This document shows positions 29,201-41,200 of a stretch of 64,000 nucleotides of DNA, piece after piece. The stretch is from Sclerodactyla briareus (taxonomy: Eukaryota > Echinodermata > Holothuroidea > Dendrochirotida > Sclerodactylidae). Within the stretch, counting starts at the first letter, position 1; every line of letters begins with the position of its first letter. The stretch is from the NCBI GenBank assembly GCA_026419785.1, contig JAODTK010005794.1:62001-126000 (forward strand), given 5' to 3'. Below the pieces are notes generated by a model. It worked only from the letters and a program-made list of their open reading frames with translations. It had not been told where the DNA came from and searched no databases. The position numbers and the translations under genes were made by a program.

Positions 29201-32200
29201 TATAACTAACCCCACATGGACTATGCACCCACGCCCATGACATGTCAGGTTCTGCATTACACCATATCGGATACCAAGGGGGGGTGGCCCCGGGGGCCGA
29301 CCCCCTCTTTTTGTTCAAGGCTTTCGAAACCCTAATGCTTCTAGCATAATGTGGATCCAGATTGCTTCTGGGGAGTCGACCCCCCCCCCCTCTCCCGCCA
29401 TCTGATGTCTCTGTGCGGAATGTACCATCTACATACCATATCGTGGCCCTTTTTAAGATGGCACGACCCCGAAAAGAATTGCGTGCTTCGCTTCGCGCGC
29501 AACTATTGTTATGTGGTGTCACTTGTACTATATTCAGGGTCCGCACCACAGAAAAGGCAGGGCGTAGCATTTGCTCCCGATGGAGTTTTTATAATTCCCC
29601 AATAAAAATTGTCAATAACGTTTCAAGAACGATTTTAAGTAGGGGGTGGGGTTAGGAGTTCCACTATCGTGGGATAAAGGTATTGTGATACACTCTAGCA
29701 CATATATGACATCTTCTGTGTGAACCTCCCACAAATATGGCGCGCCTCATGTGCGCGTTGCCGGGCCTTTCGTTAACTTATTGTAGGTCTACACCCTCAT
29801 ACTGCAGAGTCCCACACAAATATTTTAGTATATACACCTCACACCCTCATTGGCTATAATGCATACGTATCTCCATTCACCTATCTGGAGGCCTCCCCTT
29901 CCTGTCAGGATCCTGAGTGGGTCATGCAAAAAAAAAAAAAATGGTATGGACGTCATTTGGGTAGGGTGGGGAAAAAAAGGGACTGTCATTTTTCGCTGGA
30001 GCCAAGTCGGACCCCTCCCTTGTGAAAATCCTGGAACCCCCGCCCCTGACACTAATCTGGTTGGGCCCCCCATAATCTCGCCCTTCCTTCTTGCCATGCT
30101 AGTCCCCAGTTCGTCCCGTTTTTTTCGGCTCTGAGTTTGTTCCTAGTAGCATTTTTTCTGGCTTCCTACCTACCTTTTACTTACATTCGCTGGAATTGTC
30201 AGCGTTTTTGACACATTTCTTCAAGTATCCTTTTACTGGTTAGTTTTGAATGGTTTTCATTCTCTCTCTACCCCGGTCCCTGCGGGCAGTCGTTATAGCT
30301 TAGCTTCCCAACCCTCATGTAGTGGTTTTGCGTGCTGCAGCTCGCCGACACTTCTCCGGCAGTAGGCTTAGGTCACTTCACCGCACAGGTTTCGTTCTTT
30401 GGTCCTTATTTGAAATAATTTATTAGTAACAGTCCCTTCGACTAATATTTATTCTAAAAAAAATCATATCTCATAAATATTCTCAAATGTTGTGAAAGGA
30501 AGAATATTTTAGGCAAGAAATGAAGGGAGAAGGAGGAGAGTATGATGGAGAAGCTCCTAAAAATAAAAGTTTGATTGACTGATTGTCCAAAATATTAGCC
30601 GAATACATGACATTTCACATCACCACAGCCTTTCATGTCTGCTGGTCTGCCATCTATTGATGAAGAACAAGAGTAGATTAACACTGACCTTGGACAACTT
30701 TGAAGATACACAGATGATACCAGCCCTCCCCTCCCCCCCCCCCCCCCCCCTCCCACTTGCTTCCCTTCCATCACTCAGCTTGCACTGATGACCAAGTAAT
30801 CGGTTATCTTGTGTATGAGATGGGAGGCAGCTTTGCCATGATCACTCCGTGATCGACCATGTTCCGTTAAATTCCAGAGATCTCAGATGAGGGATTGGAC
30901 ACGCAGTATCATTAAGAAGAGCTATTATATCCTGGAGACAACTGATGTCATCTTGCACCAAGCCTGCAACTTTTCTTTTTTTCATCTCTTGGAATTCACT
31001 ACATTTTTTTCACACTTCACTTTGAAAGGCATTTATTCCACGGAAGGATTCTGTGGCGATGTTGCCTTATTGGAAAAAATGAAATAATGAATACATGAAT
31101 AACTTTAAAAAACGGTGTTCGCATTTGTGCAATTGGGATTCTCCCCAATTTTCTCTGCATAATAGCCCAAATTTTGAAGGGCAATAATTTCCACCAGAAA
31201 AATCATACACAGATTCCATAGAAAGTTTTGAACCTATGATACACTATTTTAGTATCCACGATCCACCTCTATTTACCAAGTCCTGCAGTTGCCTTTGATG
31301 GCTCGTTTAGGTGTAGCTGAAATTCAAGATTGTGTCCAGAGGGTTGACTGAGGTGGTTCGGTCATATCAAAAGATGGATGACAGTAATGGGAGTCATGGG
31401 ACAACAGTTCAGAGAAATAAAGATGGCTGGCTGGCGGGTGAGGAAGGTATATCCCTCAGAAAACTTGGGATCAAAGTTGTGCACACAGCGCCGCTCACAG
31501 CCAAGGGTATAGCCATTTGGTTGTTGTGAGTTCCGCATGCTCACCACTGAACGTAATGGGGAATAGATGAAGATTCCCCCATAGTCAATATCTTACGGTC
31601 TATTGTCCACCACTATTTGAAAAACCACCCAATTCATCCCATGTTTTCAGATGTTATTGTTATAACTGTGGGGCGAAATCTGTGAATGGTTTGTGTGGCA
31701 GGGTTTGTAATTTTTGGCAGGGGGCATTTCGACAGATCGTTCTGCACACTGTAATGTGCACGTCTCACCTTCAGTCGTTCCCTCATGACCTTGACACAAA
31801 ATGCATTATTATCTCATTGAACTGTACTCTGAACTGGCTTAAACGCAGTGCTTCGGTCCATCATAGGGTGAGTGGGAGGTGTGCCGTTGAGTTCCCCGTC
31901 TTACCCATGCTCGCACTGACTCGTGACGTGGAACTGTCATGATATGACCTCATCCATGCTTTTGGGCAATATACTGAGCTTGGATATTTACAGAGTAGCA
32001 GATGTAGAACCCCCCCCCCCCTTCCCCCCTCATGCCCTTCGCACACCTACCCTCTCCGCTCCCTCAACTCATTCTTGCAATGAATGACAACTAATGGTTT
32101 AGCCTGTGTATGAATGGCAGGCATCCTTGCCTTCATCGCTCAGTGGTCGGACGCATGTGTGTGCCTTATCTCTCCAGAGACTTCATCGTAGTTGCTTGGG

Positions 32201-35200
32201 CGTATACCTGGCCTTGGACCTTGCAGGTAGCCTGTGTAAGAAAACATTCAGTCCCTCCACTTTAAACGGTTAGCGCAATCAAAAACGTCTTGGTAGCTGC
32301 AAGGCAATTTGCTGCAGGTTAGGACAGTAAATTGATTAAGAACCAACTTTTTTAATCCCTGACATACACTCTCATACCCTCCCCACCAAAACCTCTCTCC
32401 TCTCGCTGCTAAAATCTGACAATGACACCATTGGAACAAACCATTGCAGACTAACCCAACTTGTGGAAACACTCCCTTTCTGGATCACCAGCCACCAGAG
32501 AAACTAAAGCGTGGTGTGTTGACAGACAATCATCTTCCCCTGGACAAAGGCTCTGCTTACTTAGACCCTGCTGACCGATATTTAACACTGGTCTGCAGAC
32601 GGGAGAGAGTGATGTAAACAAAACCTCTCTCACAGAGATCTCAATGGATTGTGGCTGTGGAAAATTGGGTAATTAATTTGATTTAATTGGAATCTACTCA
32701 CACTATGCGACAAAATATAACTTGGCCTAGCCAGTGGCATGCTACATCCACCCACCAAGTTTCAACCTTATCACGATTGTACGTTTTGAATTTACGAGTG
32801 AACATGACAAACAGGGACTGAGAATGCACAAACTCTACGAACGAACAACAACGACAAGAGACGTACAACTTGTAGAGCTTCTTTCCGCATCTAAAAACCA
32901 GACTGGTGGGATCATCTATTAGCTGCATTCTTAATGTTGATTGTGCACAAGTCCACAGTCATCAATCCCACCATTTTTTGTGACCCATCAGTTGACCCCC
33001 GCAGGCATACTGCAAATATATAATGTAGCAGGCCTATGGTACCGTCGCAAATCAGTGCTGTACACCAACACGAGGCCATCAACATTCTCCTGATACCTTG
33101 GCGCAGGACAATCTCCCATTTTCCTCCTCTTCCTCGCCAGTGCTATGAATCGCATCTCACAGCTATTCAGCTCTCTACAACAATAAACATAGACATACAG
33201 CTCTGTGCATCAAATGCCCTCAGAATACAGCTCTATATGCAATACTTATACACACACTCTACACAACAGATACCACAGACATACAGCACTATGCAGCATA
33301 TACCACAGACATACAGCATTAAGTAGCAGATACCGACAGCAAATACCAAAGATATACGGCTCTATACAGCGGATACTAAAGACATACAGCACTATACAGC
33401 AGATACCATAAGCATATAGCACTATACCGCAGATGCACTATACATCATATACCACAGACATACAGCATTAATTAGCAGATACCGACAGCAAATACCAAAG
33501 ATATACGGCTCTATACAGCGGATACTAAAGACATACAGCACTATATACAGCAGATACCGTGAACATACAGCACTATACAGCAGATACCATTGACATACAG
33601 CACTATACAGCAGATACCGTGAACATACAGCACTATACAGCAGATACCATGGACATACGGCACTATACAGCAGATACCATGGACATACAGCACTATACAG
33701 CAGATGCACTATACATCATATACCACAGACATACAGCACTATACAGCAGATACCATAGACAAACAGCTCTGTACACATTACCATAGGAAAAACAACCCCA
33801 TACAGCAGATATTGTAGACTCAGCTCTATGACACACTGTTAACCCCCCACCATAATTACCATACCTGTTACTGCGAGGATATGAAGGTTGATGTCCTCGT
33901 AGTACTTCCAGGGGAAGCCACGGATACCGTAGACATAGAGATCCTTGGGGTGATCCTCACAGCTGTAATGGTCCCACACCTTAGAGATGTACTTGCTCCC
34001 CACCTCGTGCTCTGTAGAGAAATCAACCAGACCCTGTCTCTTGGTGACTGACTGGCTAACCGTCTCAGCAGGATCAGAGAAATGTATATATAAGAATAGC
34101 GCGCTGGTAGAGCTTCGACTGTTGTCAAAGTGATTTGTGAGTTCGAATCCCACAGAGCGATCAGCTTTTCCGTGGTGTCCTTGGGCAATACGCTCCATCT
34201 CCAGTCCCTCTCCACCCAGGTGCTGAATGGGGACCTACGAGGAACCTGAGTACACCGTGCTGTATTAGCTGCCGCCACATACTCTCTGACTTGTCAGAGT
34301 GCGTACCAACAATTCCTATGAACAGGGTCATATCTGTTTAAAGCGTCTTTGATCACGTTAGTGAAAAGTCTTTCTCGGATATTATATAATTATGATATAT
34401 ATTACCCCTGATTTGTCAGTGACTTGTCACGTATACTATAAAGTATGTGACTTCTGCATGTTTATAGGCCTATAAAAAGTTTGTCTCAGATATTATTATT
34501 ATATATATTACACCTGAAAGTATGGACTCCTGCAGTTTCATAGGCCTGTTCACGTTTGTAGTCATCACATCATCATCATCATGGTTTGTAAGTGTCCATG
34601 TCCACCACTAAAAAGTTGATTTCTACAGATGAGATTCCCCCCCATAGCACTAACATAAGGGCTTATTTTAAACTGCCACCACTTCATCCCTTTTTTCAAC
34701 AATGTTATGGTCGGTATGTCTGGGAGGGGGGGATCTGCACACTGTTTAACACATGCAACCTCAACTGCCATTGTCTCCCGTCTGGCAGTATGTGTTCGCT
34801 GAGTGTTTCTCTCCCTGTTTTCCATCCTCTGCTTATTCTTTTCTATTTTTCTGCTCTGTGTTTCGTTTAGGTCTGTAAAGCACTCAGAGGCTTTTTGCAT
34901 TAGGCGCTCTATCAAGTTCTTATTATCTTATATTATTATTACCTATTACCTCTGCACACCATACCCCAATTGTCCTGTTAACTGTAACTGTTGACAGACT
35001 ATTTTGGTGTGTCAATTCATTCTCCTCAGCGGATTTCCAAGTAGGGTTATGTTTACATACAACTACGCGTCACAAGGAGACATGCCTGGATCAGGAAAGC
35101 TGTTAATTTCAAAAGTTTTTGTACTCAACATCCAATGTTCTGTAGCCTAGAGCTCTACCGACTAGACAAATGGGCCTCCTGGCTAAGAGGCTAATGGCCT

Positions 35201-38200
35201 CAGAGTAAACATTGAAATTGATTGTATAATTAGATGTTGTCTGCCTTAATTACCTCATGCATCGAAGGATAGCAGTCCACGGGGCAATATCGGATAATAG
35301 TTTTATTGATCCAGGTGTTAGACTGGGGGAAAGGTTCATAAACCAAATAAATCCACAATCTAATACAAGCATGTTATCGATCCCGTATTGCCATACTAAT
35401 CATATATAACCCAGGGGATGGTGGTCGGTACCTCATATGATCATGTGTCCTATAAAAAAGTCTATGACCTTAAGCAGCCTTTTTTCAGGTATGGATTCAC
35501 TCATAATCATTCACCTAGACACCCGATATTCCTCAACTTACCAAGACCAGATTCTACAACGTTGTAGAGAACTTCACAGTTCCGTGAATTCCAGACTGTG
35601 GAAGGATAACATGAAATAACACGTGAAAGAGAAGAATTGGCATGTAAAAATGAAAGCCCACATGTAAAGTTCAATCGATCCCTCAGGAAAAATGGATTAG
35701 ATTAGAGGGTTATCCAGATGTGATAACAATGTCTGAAACGGCTGGTTTGTGAGAGTGTCGCCGGACCCCCCCATACGGATGTATTGGCACCAATTCAGTG
35801 ACTTTGATGTTGTATATCAATATTCCTGAATATGATTCTGTTTTTTGGATAACACCAAATCAAAGCCTCCAAGTGCATAATGTGCACTACAAGCGGGATT
35901 GATGATCCTGATGATAAGACCCTGACTGGTAACCAACCCCTCTTTTTTTTTCTATGGTACATGCGATGATCCATACACAACCACAACAAGGCCCCTTCCT
36001 ACTACAGTTACCTTCTACAATGCACAGAGAATAGTGGAAGCATTTCCTACTATCCTGAGGGATGATAAATCCTTGTCGAAGAGGCCGATACTCTCAACTG
36101 CAGGCCTACTTCAACGTTTATTTTAGGCTCGAATATTCCTTGGGAAATTGTTATCATACTAGCATACAAATGTCTCATTTTCAGGCTTTATTCTGATGGG
36201 ACAATTAGATGCCTTTTTGTTATGGCACTGAAGTCAGGGTTCCATACACTTGTATGATGCACAGATCACCTAGACGTAAGCACTACACCAATGCATATGA
36301 AGGACGAGGGTTTCATACAACGATATTATACAGAGTTATCACCTAAACTGTAGTACTACATCATTCATCGATACTAGGGTTTCATACAATAATATTATGC
36401 AGATTATCACCTAAACGTAGTACTACATCTGCATCTGTAGACTAGGTTTCATACAACTGATATTATGCAGATTATCACCTAAACTGTAGTACTACATCAT
36501 GCATATGAGACTGGGGTTCCATTACAACTGATATTATGCAAGTTTTATCACTAAACTGTATACACAGGCCATATGAGACTAGGGTTTCATACAACTGATA
36601 TTATGCAGATTATCAACGCAAAAATTTACACTACAGCATAGAAACTAGGGTTTTATACGACTATATTATATGCAGTTATCACCTAAACTGTAGTACTACA
36701 TCAAGCATATGAGACTAGGGTTTCTACACTGATATTATGCATAGTTATCACCTAAACTGTAGTACACAGCATAGTGACTAGGTTTATACACTGATATTAT
36801 GCAGAGTATCACCTAACCTGTAGTACTACATCATGCACTGAGACTAGGGGTTTCAGACAACTGATATTATGCAGATTATCACCTAACTGTAGTACTACCG
36901 CATATGAGACTAGGGTTTTTAATACACTAGATATTATGCAGAGTTATCACCTACACTGTATACACTCATGCATATAGACTAGGGTTTCATACAACTGATA
37001 TTATGCAGAGTTATTACTGAAACTGTAGTACACAGCATTGAGACGAGGGTTTATACAATGATATTATGCAGGGTATCACCTGACTTTAGTACCACATCAT
37101 GCATATGAGACTAGGTTTCATACAATCGGATATTATGCAGAGTCATCACCTCTTTCACCTGGACTACTACACATGCTGTGAGACCATTGGTCAATACCAC
37201 TGATATGATGCACAGTAATCACCTGGACTGTAATACTACAACAGCATATGAGACTAGGCCAGTTCTATACAATATAGGAATGTAACCAGTACATAGGTAG
37301 TGATGTTTGACATGTATATCCTGTTTTGATAGGCAGAGAAGAATTCAGTGAGGGCTCTGCTTTGTACGATGATGAACCAGTGGTTTTCTCTTTCAGTATT
37401 AATTGCCAAATAAGATATCAAGGATTCATTGAACATCCTCTCATCAACATAGCTGAATTGCACTAAACATTTTGTTTTATAATAAACATACACTGAGCTT
37501 CAGCATTCACTGCTGATCCATTCTTCTTCACAATTCCGGCTGGATGCTTGTAATTCTTGTTATTTGGGTCTCTCTGACTATCTTATTAACAAGCTTCAGC
37601 GAGTGCCGAACATTGCTGCTCGTCTTATCTCTGTGTTCCTCGCATGAGCAGATCACGCCACTGCTATACAGGCTCCAATGGCTCCCAGTAAGGCAGCGAA
37701 TTGCTTTTAAGATCCTTCTCCCCTTATATAAAGCAATCAACTGCATGCTCCTATTTTCATCTCAGAGCGTGGTTCAGCTGCATGTCCCTTCCGATCTCTA
37801 AGGTCATCTTCCAAGCAACAGCTTAAAGTCATCATAGGTTCGCTAATCCTAAGTTCTACGGTGCCTGTTCATTCGCCTCTGCTGCGCCCTCTTGGGGAAT
37901 AACCCTTTCCTGACTCTGTCCGTCTGCTCCGACTCTAACTACTAACAAGTCTCGTCTTAAAAGGTTTCCCATCCACTCAGCCCTTTTCTGTCTGACTGAT
38001 TCTCCTGTTTATGTCTTGTGTTTGTGTGTTCTCTCTCTGTTTTTTTTCCTCTGCTTCTTCTTTCTCTCTTTTGTGCTCTATGTTTCTTTTTGCTCTGTAA
38101 AGCGCATAGAGGCTTTTTGCATTAGGCGCTCTATCAGTCTCATCATTATTTTATTATTATTAGTTAACATTGAGGTTACCTCTCTCTTGTTGTATATGCC

Positions 38201-41200
38201 TGGATCCTCTGCATAGCTGGAAAATTTCAGGATTCCTTTCTTCATGTTTGAAGACCATCCTGCTCATCCTCACTGGTACTAAGATATCAACTCTGAGGAG
38301 ATTGTGAGAGAGTCTATCTCAATAACATGTCATCAGGCTTCATGGAGATTGCCGCCTCATAACAGCTAGGTTAACCATATTACCAGGTGAAATATTTAAC
38401 CTGGGTCCGTGCAGATAATTGCCTAGTCCTTCTGCCCCTGAAATTAGATGTAGCTTTTTTTTGGCTCAGTAATAAATCCATAGGAATTAAATGGATATCA
38501 GAAGATGGGTAAACCCTGGAAGTGAAGATAACTGGGTATGATTCTGATACTAAACACTGACTGATCAAAAAGAAGAATCCCGCACACGCATCGTAGGTTT
38601 ACATATCCGCGCACAAAGCAAACGCTAGCAGCAATTTGACGCGGTTCATCCATCGCAAACGATCATTACGCACAAATTGCAAAACCGTGTGTAGCTTGCA
38701 CCGTTTATTGAGCCCGTCTTGACAAAGTTTTCGCTGGCACTTTCTGGCTTTTAGTAGGAAACATAAGCAAAGTATTGGGTATTTATGAATGGGAAAATAA
38801 GCAGCAATTCTTGCCTTTGTTTTCCTATCAAAACAGGTTTGACGTAATAATAGCCGAGGTGCAACAGGCTTTTCCACCCCTATTATATGATGTCCCTCCC
38901 AGTTTTTAATTCTGCACAACAGGCTCCGTGTAATCTGTTCAGCATTCCCTATCTTATAGTCAATCCAATATACCATAATCATTCTAAAAGGTCGCACTAT
39001 ACAACCAATGCAACACTGAGGAACGCCTGTATATTGGAACATTATTTGTGAACTAGCCCAGTATGAATGCATATATCCAAGGTCCCTTATACCAAAAAAA
39101 TGAAGTGGAGCAATAGCATCCACACATCCTATGACAAGACACATTCCATTTTATTGTCATTGGGACATATTCTCGCGTTGTCGGTAATTGGAGATGACAA
39201 AAAATGTTGAAAAACTTTGTTCAGACTTTCAGTGTCCTTTTTTAATGTGCTCCTATTACACACTGAAATCTGTTAACAAGCTAGTGCGCTTACAATTTTA
39301 GGGCATGAACTTCTATTCAGAATGAATACAAATTTTGGTACCTTTAGATCAATATAGATAATACAGCTTCATCAACCAGGGTCATTTTCAAACTGACATC
39401 CTCATCTTTGATTCAACTCCTGCTCCACCAATCTTTGTGGTGATGCGATATCTATTGAACTTACAACACCGTCTCCTTCACAGAGGATTCTAGAGGTAAT
39501 TACCTGCACACCTAAGCTAGCTACAGGTTCCCAATGACGGGGGCCGCTATCAGCCACCTAAAATACATCGATAACCGGACGTCCTAATGTTTGGCATGCT
39601 GACACTTCAGTATATGTAGTAGGCATGTGGGTTAGGTTCATAGCCCTGGGGTTTATTTTCTCATTGAAGCCCTGGTCCTCCTCAATGCAAGTCGAGAAAG
39701 CATCAAAGCCCCCGTCCTACCAAATAACCTTGGTCCCATGCTAGATTCCAGGAACCAGGGCTCTTTCTTTTGAAAGTAACCCCTGGACTCTGAATCCCTT
39801 ATTTTGATCACTGGGTCCTTCTTTCTACATCAGCAGCAATTACCTGGTTCTCATGGTCCATGAGGAAAACAGTAGCGACGCTGAGCTGTGAGATGAACAT
39901 CTGCCCTCATCCAGCCAGAGAGATGCTTCCAGTCAACATCTCCAGCAACGAGGGTCGATCTCTCCCTCTACCGGACGCGATATACTCTTTCAGAGAGACA
40001 TCATGAAGCTGCACAGAATAAGAACAAGTGACTGACTAATATCTTCACTACATAATACAGATCATTAGCTCATGCATTAGGATGAAATGTACCACAGACT
40101 CAATAGCCAGTTCGGAGCGCTCTTGCGCATGCGTCATTGTCCCCCAGTGGCGGCATTCTTGACAATTCTTGTCATGCTCGGACAACCGCCACAGTATTTT
40201 TTTTTTGATGGGAGTAACTGAGATCTTTTAAGACTTGACATTATTATTTAACTCCCTTTTCTTTCAACAATATAATCTCAAATATCGGGCTCTACATAAA
40301 AGAACAACACAAAAAAACCAGTTGATTTATTTTCTAGCAGTCGACTGTATGCTACGTAATAAGAAACATAGAAATTCTGCGAAATGTTATAACTGATCCA
40401 CGTTCCATGTGTCACAACATCGATATATACTACTATTTGGTACCTGGCATAGAATGGAATAATCCTCTTTAATTGCTAACGTACGTCGCGCGCAAGAGCG
40501 GTGTGGATTGGCTGGCATCTTCGAATTTTGCAGTATGGGGTAGTGATATATTCACTGTTTATCTGAAGTTTTCTCATAGTTTTGTTTAGTGACCTAATAG
40601 TTTCCTGGATATTGAAATTTCCTGTATTATTTGCTGGAATCCTGGGTTCTAACAAAGTTTATTACATTTGTCGTACTGAATAATTCAGCGACTCAGAGCC
40701 ACACGTAAAACCTATGACGGATACGGCACGTTGAGAAAGTTGTCAATGGACAAATTGCACAATACCCGTGCTGTAACTTCGAACTGACATATGACCTAGA
40801 AAGGATAATTGAGTGCTTGGCACAGTTGGTAGAGCGTCAGCCTTCCATGCCATAGATTGAGGTTCGAATCCTGGTCGGTTATATCAAGACTTGAAATGGT
40901 ACCGTTTGCCCGTCTTGCTGGTGCTCATCACAAAGACCTTGGGACCAGGGAGGAAACTGCTGTTCAGACAACTGGCTCGTCAATGTCATCTGACATTCTC
41001 CACTAGGTGCTGTTCACAGCGAACACTCCTAAACTTTCTCTCTTTTTTCATTAAGAATGTCCACACCAACAACCCCATACTTCAGGAAGTTGATTGGCCA
41101 GTTCCGTTATTAGGGTACTTTGTGCTTCCGTACTAGATTTCCTGCGGACAATTTTCACTTTTTTTTCACTATAGAATACCCCCAGGTCCACCTCCAAGCC

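Noticed and set aside
32160-32237. Exon following 33865-34011 in phase (YLQGPRPGIRPSNYDEV)
   Set aside because: Good acceptor and phase, but no usable donor, and the stretch overlaps a segment repeated at 30780-30870.
34085-34165. tRNA gene
   Set aside because: A and B box-like words are present, but the acceptor stem does not pair and a SINE body follows.
36013-36111. LLTP exon (ESIGLFDKDLSSLRIVG)
   Set aside because: Contains a stop before the donor, weak acceptor and no clear family match.
38599-39144. 181-codon minus-strand open frame as a gene
   Set aside because: No motif, no start context and no splice evidence; about one frame of this length is expected by chance among the six frames of 64 kb.
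40805-40875. tRNA gene
   Set aside because: Same reason: unpaired ends and a SINE body downstream.
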